A stretch of 39,879 bases of DNA from CAZNAQ01 sp964585585 (GCA_964585585.1 CAZPEL010000003.1:1-39879); one strand, 5' to 3'. Shown: positions 32,472 through 39,348, counted from the first letter of the stretch. The notes: generated by a model not told the origin, from the letters alone. Numbers and translations are program-made.

Positions 32472-32939
32472 ATGAGCATTCTCGTGGTTTTTTATTCCCG
32501 GAGCGGAACCACCGCCAAGGTGGCTCGGGAATTGGCTTCCCGTTTGGGGGCGGAAACAGAGGAGATCAAGGAAGAAAAGAATAGAAAAGGATTAAAAGGA
32601 TATTTGCAAAGCGCTTGGGAGGCGGGCAGAAAGACCAAGCCGAGTTTAAAATCTCTGGAAAAAGATCCGGCTCGGTATGATCTGATAGTGGTCGGAACTC
32701 CGGTATGGGTAGGGACCATGGCTTCGCCGGTCCGGAGTTACTTGGATAACAATAAGGACAAATTCGATCGCCTGGCTTTTTTTACCACCCAGGGAAGCGC
32801 CCAAACTCAGAGGGTGGTAAAGGACCTGGAGGCGGTAAGCCAAAGGGCTCCGGTAGCTTTGATGGAGTTTACCACCAAAGAGGTAAGTAAAGGGGGTTTT
32901 CAAGAAAAGTTGGGTCGATTTATAAACAAATTGACTTAG
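32472..32939 (+). CDS. Flavodoxin family protein
   Basis: A 155-residue FMN-binding flavodoxin fold. The phosphate loop SRSGTTAKVARELA (9-22) and the isoalloxazine-contacting segments IVVGTPVWVGTMASPVRSYL and FFTTQGSAQTQRV are present. It may serve as a one-electron donor, for example for IspG/IspH, or be a quinone reductase relative. It follows the VIT1-like gene by 24 bp, suggesting a shared transcript of iron/redox genes. It ends 15 bp before a strong bidirectional terminator. There is no Shine-Dalgarno site. Confidence 0.93.
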   Translation: MSILVVFYSRSGTTAKVARELASRLGAETEEIKEEKNRKGLKGYLQSAWEAGRKTKPSLKSLEKDPARYDLIVVGTPVWVGTMASPVRSYLDNNKDKFDRLAFFTTQGSAQTQRVVKDLEAVSQRAPVALMEFTTKEVSKGGFQEKLGRFINKLT

Positions 32940-32954
32940 ATTGGCATCGGAAAT

Positions 32955-32989
32955 AAAAAAAGAACCCGCCAAAGGCGGGTTCTTTTTTT
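32955..32989. terminator. Bidirectional terminator between flavodoxin and GerMN genes
   Basis: A 16-bp stem (32955-32970 with 32974-32989) with a GC core, an A-run and a T-run, serving both convergent transcripts. Confidence 0.93.
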
Positions 32990-33005
32990 GTGGACGGATA
33001 TTTAT

Positions 33006-34223
33006 TTAAGGTTGGAACAGATCTCGGGGTCTGATCCTGACCTCTTTAACTTCAAAAAATTGCCGAGCGGTTTCTTGGAGCTGGCTCTTTAAAAGTCCCA
33101 CCCGGCAAGAGCCACCGGAACTAAAATTTTCCGGATCAGAAAATTCCAGGGTTAACACTCCTTCTTCCAAGTCAAAGGCCTTCAGGTTTATTCTGTGGTC
33201 CTTTGAAAATTCGGTGGAGAAGTTTTGCTTTTTCTCCGCCGCTTCCAGTTCTCCCTGGAGCAGGAGTTTGATAGTATCTCGGATCGGGGTTTTGGTTCTT
33301 TCTATTGTTCTCAATACCGGGGAAACATCAATATCGCCACAGGTGCTGGCCGGAGATCGGCCGTTGACATAGTAAAGGTTAACGCTTATCGTACCCCGGT
33401 CTTTTTTAAGAAGTTTAAAACTTTTTATCATCTCTTGGACCACTTGTTGGTGGCCCCTGTTTTCGGGGTCGGGCGCGGAATAGCTTATTTTTATTATTCT
33501 ATTCGCTTTGAGAGGGAATGTCAGCACGGTGGAAGTACCCAAGGTCTCTTTTTGGTAAAGGTATCCGTTATTACCGTTAAGAACCACCCGTTCCGGATCC
33601 TTGGTTATTTTGCCCACTTGGCCGGTCTCTCGGACTTGGGAATCAATATAGGACTTTAGGTTCTTTTGGGAATTAGTGTCCGTGGTTATTATGACACTGA
33701 TGCCGTCAAAGATCTCGGTGCCTTCTGTCTGGGTGGGGCCGAGCAGAGTGAATTTGGCGACTTCGGCCGAAGTTTGGCTTATTCTCAGATCAGAGGGGTA
33801 ATCCATGCTAAATCCGACCTCTTGGTTTGTATAAGTTTCCCATTCTCCGAATTTTTCCGTACGGTCCTTATCGGGGCCCAATTCGCAGGTATAGGCACAA
33901 ACAGAGGCGCATTCACTGGCGCCGGGGCCGCAAATCGAGCCGCAGCTTTTAAATTTTCCGTCTCTTTTTTGGCAGTCCTGTTTCAGGTTTGCTATATTGA
34001 CATCCTGGTCAGTGGTGTAAACTATTTTGGTTTCGTATTGAGCTTGAATGGGAATTTCTTTATTGTTCGGTTGTTGGTCTTTTTGTTCGCGGCCTTGGTC
34101 CTTGTCAGGGGGAGGAGTGTCCGGAGCGGTTTGTTGGGGTTGGGAGTAATACCATAAGCTTATACCTCCGCTCAAGACAATTGCAGCCAAGACCACCAAC
34201 AGTAAATAAAATTTATTGGTCAT
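33006..34223 (-). CDS. Membrane-anchored GerMN-domain protein
   Basis: A 405-residue protein with one N-terminal membrane anchor (about 5-25, LLLVVLAAIVLSGGISLWYY) and the rest outside the cell. A Gln/Pro/Asp-rich linker (30-58) leads to a cysteine-rich segment (about 84-116) with seven cysteines (CQKRDGKFKSCGSICG…ECASVCAYTCEL). A middle domain with PsbP/Lpx-like beta structure (about 130-270) follows. The C-terminal GerMN domain (about 275-400) has GTISVNLYYV, TIKLLLQGELEAAEK and GVLTLEFSD. GerMN occurs in spore germination proteins, but the domain is common in CPR surface proteins with no spore link. The cysteines may form disulfides. It is transcribed alone. Confidence 0.8.
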   Translation of the reverse strand: MTNKFYLLLVVLAAIVLSGGISLWYYSQPQQTAPDTPPPDKDQGREQKDQQPNNKEIPIQAQYETKIVYTTDQDVNIANLKQDCQKRDGKFKSCGSICGPGASECASVCAYTCELGPDKDRTEKFGEWETYTNQEVGFSMDYPSDLRISQTSAEVAKFTLLGPTQTEGTEIFDGISVIITTDTNSQKNLKSYIDSQVRETGQVGKITKDPERVVLNGNNGYLYQKETLGTSTVLTFPLKANRIIKISYSAPDPENRGHQQVVQEMIKSFKLLKKDRGTISVNLYYVNGRSPASTCGDIDVSPVLRTIERTKTPIRDTIKLLLQGELEAAEKKQNFSTEFSKDHRINLKAFDLEEGVLTLEFSDPENFSSGGSCRVGLLKSQLQETARQFFEVKEVRIRPRDLFQP

Positions 34224-34284
34224 ATTAAAATATAACTAATTTTATTACTTTTAATTTAACACAACTGAAAAATTTTTGAAACTA

Positions 34285-34313
34285 TTGACACAACAATATT
34301 TTTCTGCTATAAA
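34285..34313 (+). promoter_or_regulatory. Upstream promoter (P1) of the structured RNA
   Basis: Consensus TTGACA (34285-34290), 17 bp, then extended -10 TGC-TATAAA (34305-34313). No plus-strand protein gene follows; the RNA at 34370-34530 is the only transcript unit downstream. Confidence 0.75.
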
Positions 34314-34335
34314 TATAAGGTATTTGAAGAAGGGG

Positions 34336-34363
34336 TTGACAAAATAAATGAGTGTGTTATGAT
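34336..34363 (+). promoter_or_regulatory. Proximal promoter (P2) of the structured RNA
   Basis: TTGACA (34336-34341), 16 bp, then extended -10 TGT-TATGAT (34355-34363). Transcription would start near 34370. Confidence 0.8.
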
Positions 34364-34369
34364 AAAGTG

Positions 34370-34530
34370 TTATTTAAAATAAAAACCAGAAACCAATAGC
34401 AAAGAGGCCAATTTCGGCGGGTTAGGCAACGACAAGCATGGGGATTTTCTTGCTAGGGTTTATAGGCCATGGCTTATAAAAACCTAGGAGAAAATTTCTT
34501 GCCTGCCCGCTCAAGTTGGCCTCTTTTTTA
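34370..34530 (+). ncRNA. Structured non-coding RNA, rod-like (6S-like candidate)
   Basis: About 160 nt that fold into one long rod. The outer stem AAAGAGGCCAA/TTGGCCTCTTT (34401-34411 with 34516-34526) ends in a T-tract and doubles as terminator. Inside, GCGGG with CCCGC and TAGGCAA with TTGCCTG continue the rod. An asymmetric internal loop (about 34430-34440) follows, then ATTTTCT with AGAAAAT, TAGG with CCTA, and an apical stem GTTTATA…TATAAAAAC closed by GCCATGGC. Two consensus promoters lie upstream and no ORF is present. It lacks the SRP RNA, tmRNA and RNase P core motifs I know. A long double helix with a central bubble is reminiscent of 6S RNA, which is only a suggestion. Confidence 0.7.
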
Positions 34531-34546
34531 TTGGAAAAACTGAATT

Positions 34547-36463
34547 TTATTCAAAGAAAGCGGCGGTGGAGGAAGGCGTGGAAGTAGCGCCTTCTTTTTT
34601 ATTGCCGTCGGAATCCTTTGGGGGTTCTTCCACTCCGACCAGGCAAACTTCCCGCCAGGGCACATAATGGGAATAAAATCTCCTTTCCTTGGTTTCTTTG
34701 TCTTCTTCGGAATAATTAACTTTATAGTCAAAATAGGCATCGGCTCCGGTGTGAGCGCTTTCCGTGCATCTTTTCTTTCCGGGATCCAGTTCCGTGGATT
34801 CTATGATTTTGGTCGGTCCGGGATTGACCAGATTGTAGATAGTGGGTTCGGTTACTTTAACCTCTCTGCCGTCGTCGTTTCCCCAGAAGTCGAAGTAAAG
34901 CTTGGAATCCTTTATACGATATTGGATCAATATATGGTTATCGGTATCATTGATGAATCTGAGGTCGGGGTGGGGCGGATAAATAGTGGCGTCGGTTCCG
35001 GCCGGTTCGTAGTAGGAAACTCGGTAGGAATGGTTTCTTCTTTCGGTTATTTTTAATCCGGATTGAAGGGCGGTTCTAAACATAGTAGTGGCTATTTGGC
35101 ACAGACCACCTCCGTATTCCGGTATGGTCTTGTTGCCCTTGATCACCAGTTCCGGTTTGTAGCCGTTTTCGGCATTGATCTTACCCAGGGCCTCGACCAA
35201 GGAGAATTCTTCCCCCGGTTTTATCAATCGACCTTCCAAGCTTTTGGCTCCAATTTCTATGTTATGCACCCTGTTGGCCGGGGAGCCGGAAAAATCTGAT
35301 TGGCCCACTCCGATAACTTCTTCTATGCCCATATTGTTAATATTGCCGGCCTTGATCTTGCTTTCCACGGTCCGGGTAAGCAGTTTGATCTGGGTAGAGG
35401 TGGTGGAGGTGCCGCGGATAAGTTCTTGTTCTATTTTTTGGGAGCTGGTGCTCACGGCTAATTCCAGCCCGTCTTGGCTGGCCTTAAACTTGACCACTTT
35501 TCCGTCCTTGATCTCAAATTTGGCTTCTTCCGGTTCTTGATCCACCTCGGGAGAAATAGCTTCTTCCAGGAAGTTGCCCACTTCTTCCTTATTTAATCCT
35601 ATTTCTACCCGGGAACAATTTTTTTGTAGCTGCAATTGCAGCCAAGAAGCCAGTTGGGATTTATTTACGGTCCATTCCCGGGAAGCATTGTCCCGTCCTT
35701 CTATTGGAACCAGTAGTTTTAAAGGCGCTTTTTCCAGGATCTTTTCCGCTTCCTGTTTTAGTCCTTGGCAGTCTTTTTGGTGTATGCGGGGTTCTTGCTC
35801 TTGGGTTTTTAGAACAATGGCCGAGGTGTCCAAATTTTTAAGCTTTCTTTTTAAAACATCCACGGCCCGGTCGTAATTTATGGCTTGCCCATGTTCTTCC
35901 GGGGTTATTACAAATTTGATGGTCCCTTGGGTTTCTACCGGTTTCAAGGAAGCGTTTTGAGCCGGAGTTTGGTCTTCCCCGAAGTTTTTTTGCAATATTT
36001 TTTTTATTTCTTTTTCCCTTAATTCGGTTTTCATCCCGATCCGCACCGGACTCCAGAGGGATTTGATCTGTTGATTGATATTTTGGAATATCCCCCCGCT
36101 TCGCCCCCAGGTCCAAGCTTTTTTGACCGTTTGCTGGGGTTGGAATTCCATGATCGGATAGGCCATGCTTCCGGAAAAGGAGGAGATGATCGGAGTGATA
36201 TTAACAGAATTGTTTTTAAAGTGGAAAGGGATGCCGTTTTGGTCTATTTGATTGATTTTTTGCTTCAATATTTTTTCCGCCTCTTTCGGGGTTTTGCCAC
36301 CCATTTTGATGCCGCTGATCTCCACCCCCGGATAGATCTTGTTTTGGTAGTATTTTTGCCATCCCCAAACCAGAGCCGCTGCCAGTAAAGCGGTTATAAA
36401 AAAAATAGCTACCACCCAGAGTAGCCATTTCCATGATCTGTTGTGTTCCTTGGTCCAAGCCAT
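34547..36463 (-). CDS. VanW family protein with PG-binding-4 domains
   Basis: A 638-residue membrane-anchored surface protein. A basic N-terminus and one membrane helix (about 14-35, LLWVVAIFFITALLAAALVW) are followed by an extracellular region. Two repeats of the peptidoglycan-binding-4 type lie at about 45-200 and 220-385. The VanW domain (about 395-520) has the signature PEYGGGLCQIATTMFRTAL with C455, RRNHSYRVSYYEPAGTDATIY and PDLRFIND. A C-terminal YNLVNPGPTKIIES segment and a Ser/Thr-rich tail follow. Function is uncertain; VanW is linked to the cell wall and vancomycin-resistance clusters. The start uses GGAGGAT inside the preceding gene, one base after its stop. Third gene of the hsp20 operon. 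Confidence 0.92.
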   Translation of the reverse strand: MAWTKEHNRSWKWLLWVVAIFFITALLAAALVWGWQKYYQNKIYPGVEISGIKMGGKTPKEAEKILKQKINQIDQNGIPFHFKNNSVNITPIISSFSGSMAYPIMEFQPQQTVKKAWTWGRSGGIFQNINQQIKSLWSPVRIGMKTELREKEIKKILQKNFGEDQTPAQNASLKPVETQGTIKFVITPEEHGQAINYDRAVDVLKRKLKNLDTSAIVLKTQEQEPRIHQKDCQGLKQEAEKILEKAPLKLLVPIEGRDNASREWTVNKSQLASWLQLQLQKNCSRVEIGLNKEEVGNFLEEAISPEVDQEPEEAKFEIKDGKVVKFKASQDGLELAVSTSSQKIEQELIRGTSTTSTQIKLLTRTVESKIKAGNINNMGIEEVIGVGQSDFSGSPANRVHNIEIGAKSLEGRLIKPGEEFSLVEALGKINAENGYKPELVIKGNKTIPEYGGGLCQIATTMFRTALQSGLKITERRNHSYRVSYYEPAGTDATIYPPHPDLRFINDTDNHILIQYRIKDSKLYFDFWGNDDGREVKVTEPTIYNLVNPGPTKIIESTELDPGKKRCTESAHTGADAYFDYKVNYSEEDKETKERRFYSHYVPWREVCLVGVEEPPKDSDGNKKEGATSTPSSTAAFFE

Positions 36464-36464
36464 A

Positions 36465-36668
36465 TTAATCCTCCTCCGTGTTTAAAACCTCGTTCAAGAT
36501 GTCTTTGGCGGTTTGAGATCTTTGGGGTGAGATATAAAAAAATATTGTATCTCCTGTATTTAGATCAGGAGGTATTTTGTCCCGGGGCCATTTCACCGAC
36601 GCCCCTTCTTCGTCCCGCAGAATAACGCCGTCATCGCGCCATTCTATTATTGTAAAAGCATATTCCAT
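36465..36668 (-). CDS. Small conserved protein, DUF3006-like
   Basis: A 67-residue protein predicted as mostly beta: TIIEWRDDGVILRDEEG, ASVKWPRDKIPPDL, NTGDTIFFYIS, then a charged helix. This order (I-x-R-x-E/D turn, basic segment, GD-hydrophobic strand) recalls DUF3006, a small beta-barrel family of unknown function; the match is by eye and weak. It has an AAAGGAA site before the ATG. It begins one base after the hsp20 stop and ends one base before the vanW ATG, so three genes are tightly coupled. Confidence 0.75.
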   Translation of the reverse strand: MEYAFTIIEWRDDGVILRDEEGASVKWPRDKIPPDLNTGDTIFFYISPQRSQTAKDILNEVLNTEED

Positions 36669-36669
36669 A

Positions 36670-37128
36670 TTATTCCTTTACCTTTACCGGTATATCCTCC
36701 TGTTCTTCGGTTTTTTTCAAAGTTATGGTCAAGATGCCGTTCTCCAGTTCGGCCTCAACTTTTTGGGTGTCCACTTCCGAGGGTAGGATAATAGTCCGGG
36801 AGAAACTGCCCCAATAACATTCTTTATAAAGGTAATCATCTTCTTCTATTCCTTCTTCTTCCTTTCTTTCCCCCCGAATGGTCAGCATATCATTATTAAT
36901 GGAAATATCCAGATCTTCGGGTTTTACTCCGGCGATGGTGGACTTGATGATTATTTTGTCCTCGGTTTCATAAACATCCACGGATAATTGGCCTTCTTCA
37001 TAATCTTGGTCCAGCCATTCTTGTTCTTCCTTCTCGTCCTCGTCTTCTTGTCGAGAGGTTTCTTCTTTTTCCCGCAGAGGATTAGGAATTTTTTCTTCCT
37101 CTTGTTCTTTTTTAAAAGGTTTAAGCAT
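36670..37128 (-). CDS. Hsp20/alpha-crystallin small heat shock protein
   Basis: A 152-residue ATP-independent holdase chaperone. An acidic, lysine-rich N-terminus (about 1-45) precedes the alpha-crystallin domain (about 48-140), with SVDVYETEDKIIIKSTIAGVKPEDLDISI, LTIRGERKEEE and the hallmark AELENGILTITLKK. The C-terminal IPVKV is the I-x-V/I motif that binds neighbouring subunits during oligomerisation. It is the first gene of hsp20, DUF3006-like, vanW. An extended -10 (TGT-TATAAT) lies 31-39 bp upstream. No CIRCE (HrcA) operator is seen. Confidence 0.96.
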   Translation of the reverse strand: MLKPFKKEQEEEKIPNPLREKEETSRQEDEDEKEEQEWLDQDYEEGQLSVDVYETEDKIIIKSTIAGVKPEDLDISINNDMLTIRGERKEEEGIEEDDYLYKECYWGSFSRTIILPSEVDTQKVEAELENGILTITLKKTEEQEDIPVKVKE

Positions 37129-37159
37129 GGGGGTGGAGTTATTTTTAAAAAGTGGTTTT

Positions 37160-37168
37160 ATTATAACA
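37160..37168 (-). promoter_or_regulatory. Extended -10 promoter of the hsp20 operon
   Basis: TGT-TATAAT on the minus strand (37160-37168), 31 bp before the hsp20 ATG; the -35 region (TTTTCT) is weak. It suggests housekeeping-sigma transcription. Confidence 0.5.
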
Positions 37169-37206
37169 TTTTTTTAAAAAACAGAAAACCGCTGAGAGTG
37201 TTTAGA

Positions 37207-37280
37207 GGTGGACGCGGGTGGACTCTCCTCTTACGCTAAAACTTCGGAGGACAGGGAACCACCGACCTCTACGATGTCAA
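37207..37280 (-). pseudogene. Broken tRNA-Val copy (3' half) interrupted in its T-loop
   Basis: On the minus strand TTGACATCGTAGAGGTCGG (37262-37280) corresponds to the anticodon loop onward of tRNA-Val(GAC). T-stem GGTGG and TTC follow. After that, 33 bp of element R2 (37223-37255) interrupt the T-loop, and the T-stem 3' strand plus the acceptor CGCGTCC complete the copy (37207-37222). The 5' half is missing. Confidence 0.75.
37223..37255. repeat. Element R2 (CCTGTCC family) in a T-loop
   Basis: On the minus strand CCTGTCCTCC…hairpin…GAGGAGAG, inserted directly after the TTC of the T-loop of the broken tRNA-Val. Confidence 0.7.
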
Positions 37281-37317
37281 TCCCGCACCTCGCGAGGGGC
37301 GCGAGGGGCGGGACAGG
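37281..37317. repeat. Element R3 (CCTGTCC family) at an anticodon loop
   Basis: On the minus strand it starts CCTGTCCCGCCCC, has a CGCGAGG hairpin and ends GGTGCGGGA next to the anticodon loop. Fourteen bases at its end (37277-37290) are identical to the inverted repeat arm at 37949-37962. Confidence 0.7.
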
Positions 37318-37327
37318 CTCCGCTCTT

Positions 37328-37391
37328 TGTGGGTCTGAGCCGATTTCCCGCCTACGCTAAAGCTCCGGCGGACAGGGAACGGCCGACCTTT
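37328..37391 (-). pseudogene. Remnant of another tRNA 3' half interrupted by R4
   Basis: On the minus strand AAAGGTCGGCCGTTC is followed by element R4 and then AAATCGGCT and CAGACCCACA. T-stem GGCCG/CGGCT and acceptor 3' strand CAGACCC are recognisable. The acceptor pairs with GGGTCTG at the 5' end of the broken copy at 37518-37579, so both may derive from one tRNA. Confidence 0.55.
37346..37376. repeat. Element R4 (CCTGTCC family) in a T-loop
   Basis: On the minus strand CCTGTCCGCC, GGAGCTTTAGCG and GGCGGGA, located right after GTTC of a T-loop, the same place as R2. Confidence 0.7.
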
Positions 37392-37418
37392 ATAATATCG
37401 CCCTCCCCTTGGTAAACG

Positions 37419-37492
37419 TGGACGCGAGAGGATTTGAACCTCTGACCTCTACGATGTCAACGTAGCGCTCTAACCAACTGAGCTACGCGTCC
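37419..37492 (-). tRNA. tRNA-Val (GAC)
   Basis: A complete cloverleaf: acceptor GGACGCG/CGCGTCC, D-arm GCTC/GAGC, anticodon stem CTACG/CGTAG with loop TTGACAT (anticodon GAC), T-stem AGAGG/CCTCT with TTCAAAT, discriminator A. CCA is not encoded. Confidence 0.97.
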
Positions 37493-37517
37493 TATTTTTG
37501 AATTTTTAATTGTTTTA

Positions 37518-37579
37518 GGGGTCAACGTGGCGCTCCCTGCCTGCCGGCAGGCAGGTAACCAGCTGAGCTACAGACCCCC
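37518..37579 (-). pseudogene. Truncated tRNA 5' half with a palindrome in its D-loop
   Basis: On the minus strand the acceptor and D-arm GGGGGTCTGTAGCTCAGC and GGTTA are interrupted by a 20-bp perfect palindrome (37536-37555). GAGC and GCCACGTTGAC of the anticodon arm follow, and the copy breaks in the anticodon loop. The T-arm and acceptor 3' strand are missing. Confidence 0.8.
37536..37555. repeat. 20-bp palindrome in a D-loop (copy 1)
   Basis: CCTGCCTGCC followed by its exact reverse complement, inserted between GGTTA and GAGC of a tRNA D-arm. An identical copy is at 37794-37813. Confidence 0.85.
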
Positions 37580-37662
37580 TTGTTCATTTTAAGTTTTAGG
37601 ATTTAAGATTTGGAGATTTAAAAAATCATAAATCATAAATCTTAAAATCATAAATGAGAATG

Positions 37663-37736
37663 TGGGTATGGGTGGGCTTGAACCACCGACCTCCACGTTA
37701 TAAGCGTGGTGCTCTAACCGACTGAGCTACATACCC
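37663..37736 (-). tRNA. tRNA-Ile (UAU anticodon)
   Basis: Acceptor GGGTATG/CATACCC, D-arm GCTC/GAGC, anticodon stem CCACG/CGTGG with loop CTTATAA, anticodon UAU, T-stem GGTGG/CCACC, discriminator A; no encoded CCA. UAU reads AUA directly, whereas most bacteria use a CAU anticodon modified to lysidine by TilS. The identity is read from the anticodon. Confidence 0.93.
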
Positions 37737-37759
37737 TAAATTTTATTTAAATTTTTAAT

Positions 37760-37835
37760 AACCACCGACCTCCACGTTATAAGCGTGGTGCTCCCTGCCT
37801 GCCGGCAGGCAGGTAACCGACTGAGCTACATACCC
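37760..37835 (-). pseudogene. Truncated tRNA-Ile (UAU) copy with a palindrome in its D-loop
   Basis: It is identical to the true tRNA-Ile from the acceptor 5' strand through the T-stem 5' strand, but is cut after TT of the T-loop. The D-loop holds the 20-bp palindrome (37794-37813) at the same place as in the copy at 37518. The T-stem 3' and acceptor 3' strands are missing. Confidence 0.85.
37794..37813. repeat. 20-bp palindrome in a D-loop (copy 2)
   Basis: Same sequence and same position between GGTTA and GAGC as copy 1 at 37536-37555. Confidence 0.85.
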
Positions 37836-37950
37836 TAGATAAAATTCAAAAATCAAAATTGTGAATTGTTAGGATCTTTGAAAATAAACAAAATAAAAAC
37901 AAACGGTTTTTATTTTCATTTTAAATTTAGCACTTTATTTTTTTTATTTC

Positions 37951-38057
37951 AATCCCGCACCTTTTTTAAAAATAACGTAAATAAATTAATGTTGTTATTT
38001 TTTTAGTTTGGCTATTGTTAAAAGATCAAATCGGAAAAATAAAAAAGGTGCGGGATT
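37951..38057. repeat. Long inverted repeat overlapping the 3' end of the DHH gene
   Basis: Perfect 17-bp arms AATCCCGCACCTTTTTT (37951-37967) and its complement (38041-38057), 73 bp apart. Nested AAAAATAAC/GTTATTTTT arms (37968-37976 with 37994-38002) lie inside. The right arm includes part of the stop codon of the DHH-like gene (38056-38058). The left arm shares 14 bases with element R3. The rest of 37836-38055 is AT-rich with no gene. Confidence 0.75.
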
Positions 38058-39231
38058 ACTCTTCGGTTTTTTTGATTGATTCTAACAAGGAAGAGATAAC
38101 GCTTTTTTTCATGGCTTCCAGATCCTGGGAGGATCGGGCCTGGATAACTTTTTCGTTCCCGGCCGGAGAGTATTCTTTTAAGAGGGTTTTTAGATTTATA
38201 TTCTTGTGGGAGTAGATAAGAAAATTTCTGGTTTTTTCTCCGTTCTCTTTTTCCTTTTCGTAAAAGACCACCACTACATTGACTTTGGGAATATGAATAA
38301 CTATTTCGTCTACCAGGTCTATAAGTTCCTTTTCCGTGGTTTCCGTGTCCCGGAAATCCTGGAACTGGAGGGTGGTCCAGATCAATTTATTGTCTATGCC
38401 TTTTAAACTGGACAAATTGTTCAGGGCCCGACCCCATAGTTTCAAAGCGTTTAAATTGCGGGAACGGTAGAATTTATCTATGATCCGCTCCTTGTCTCCC
38501 CCGCAGGAGATAAGCTGGGAGGTTGTATTCAATATATTGGGAGTGACAAAGGTTTTGAAATTCTTGGTCTTATAAATGATACTTCCCAAGAGGCAGGTTG
38601 CTATTTCTTCATCCATTAGTTCGGGGTTCTGTTCGGTGAACAGGCAATACAATGATTCCGCCACGGAAACCGAGGTTATCTGAACCAGGTTGACCTGGCC
38701 GTATTCTTCGTTCGAAGGTTGGTTATCTATGTTGATTATAGGGGTATTATAAAAAAACTCCGGATTTTTTTTGTAAAGATCTCCCAAGAGTTCCAGGTCC
38801 GGAGTGTTTAGAACAATTATCAGATCATAGTCAAAGGAAGTGTTTTCGGTTTGGATGTCCTCCGAGTTTAGATCCCCTTGGGACAGGCGGATAAAGAAAT
38901 TCAGGTGGTTTTCATTGATCTTATATTTTATATTCTCTATTTCCGCGTCCGAGATGTTTATGGATACCGTAAAGTCCCTGGTGATCTTCAGTTCTTTTTT
39001 AATATCTTGGAAACCCTTGAAAATGGAGAAATTTTCCCGAGAGGGCTTGAGAAATTCGCTCCCTTCTCCGTTTTCCATGACTATGTCGCATTTTTTGTCC
39101 AGTTTGGCCAAATACATTTTCAGGGCCAAGGCATTGGTGATAGCTTCTTCATTCCAGGGGGCGTGGGCGGTTATCAGGATGCGCGAAGCTTTGTTCACCT
39201 GATCCAGTATTTGTTCTTCTTTGTTTTTCAT
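38056..39231 (-). CDS. DHH-family phosphoesterase-like protein, catalytically degenerate
   Basis: A 391-residue protein with the layout of NrnA-type DHH/DHHA1 nucleases. The first metal motif, normally near DADGDAIGS, is TAHAPWNEEAITNAL (21-35). The second, normally LDxxDLERLG, is LNTPDLELLG (141-150) with N for D at 142. The DHH triad itself is IDNQPSNEEYGQVNLV (168-183), with N170 and Q171 for the two histidines. Downstream SVAESLYCLF and the DHHA1-like C-terminal region remain recognisable. The fold seems kept while the catalytic ligands are gone, suggesting a nucleotide- or RNA-binding role. No Shine-Dalgarno is seen. The gene is divergent from valS. Confidence 0.75.
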   Translation of the reverse strand: MKNKEEQILDQVNKASRILITAHAPWNEEAITNALALKMYLAKLDKKCDIVMENGEGSEFLKPSRENFSIFKGFQDIKKELKITRDFTVSINISDAEIENIKYKINENHLNFFIRLSQGDLNSEDIQTENTSFDYDLIIVLNTPDLELLGDLYKKNPEFFYNTPIINIDNQPSNEEYGQVNLVQITSVSVAESLYCLFTEQNPELMDEEIATCLLGSIIYKTKNFKTFVTPNILNTTSQLISCGGDKERIIDKFYRSRNLNALKLWGRALNNLSSLKGIDNKLIWTTLQFQDFRDTETTEKELIDLVDEIVIHIPKVNVVVVFYEKEKENGEKTRNFLIYSHKNINLKTLLKEYSPAGNEKVIQARSSQDLEAMKKSVISSLLESIKKTEE

Positions 39232-39348
39232 ATTTTATATTTAGGATTGGAATTTAGGAATATTATAAAAAGATTCCCGCCGTGTCAAGCAAGGAAGCGA
39301 AGCGTGAAAAAATAAATTTTTTATCAAGGATTTGATGTTATTTTAACC

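Noticed and set aside
34370..34530. SRP RNA, tmRNA or RNase P RNA
   Set aside because: The GGAA-type SRP tip, tmRNA tag/ends and RNase P core motifs are not present; size and rod shape do not fit tmRNA or RNase P.
37518..37835. Intron-containing or split functional tRNAs
   Set aside because: The interrupted copies lack the T-arm and acceptor 3' strand entirely, so splicing could not restore a tRNA.
37203..37840. CRISPR array
   Set aside because: Repeats are palindromic elements and tRNA fragments of different sizes, with no regular spacing and no cas genes nearby.
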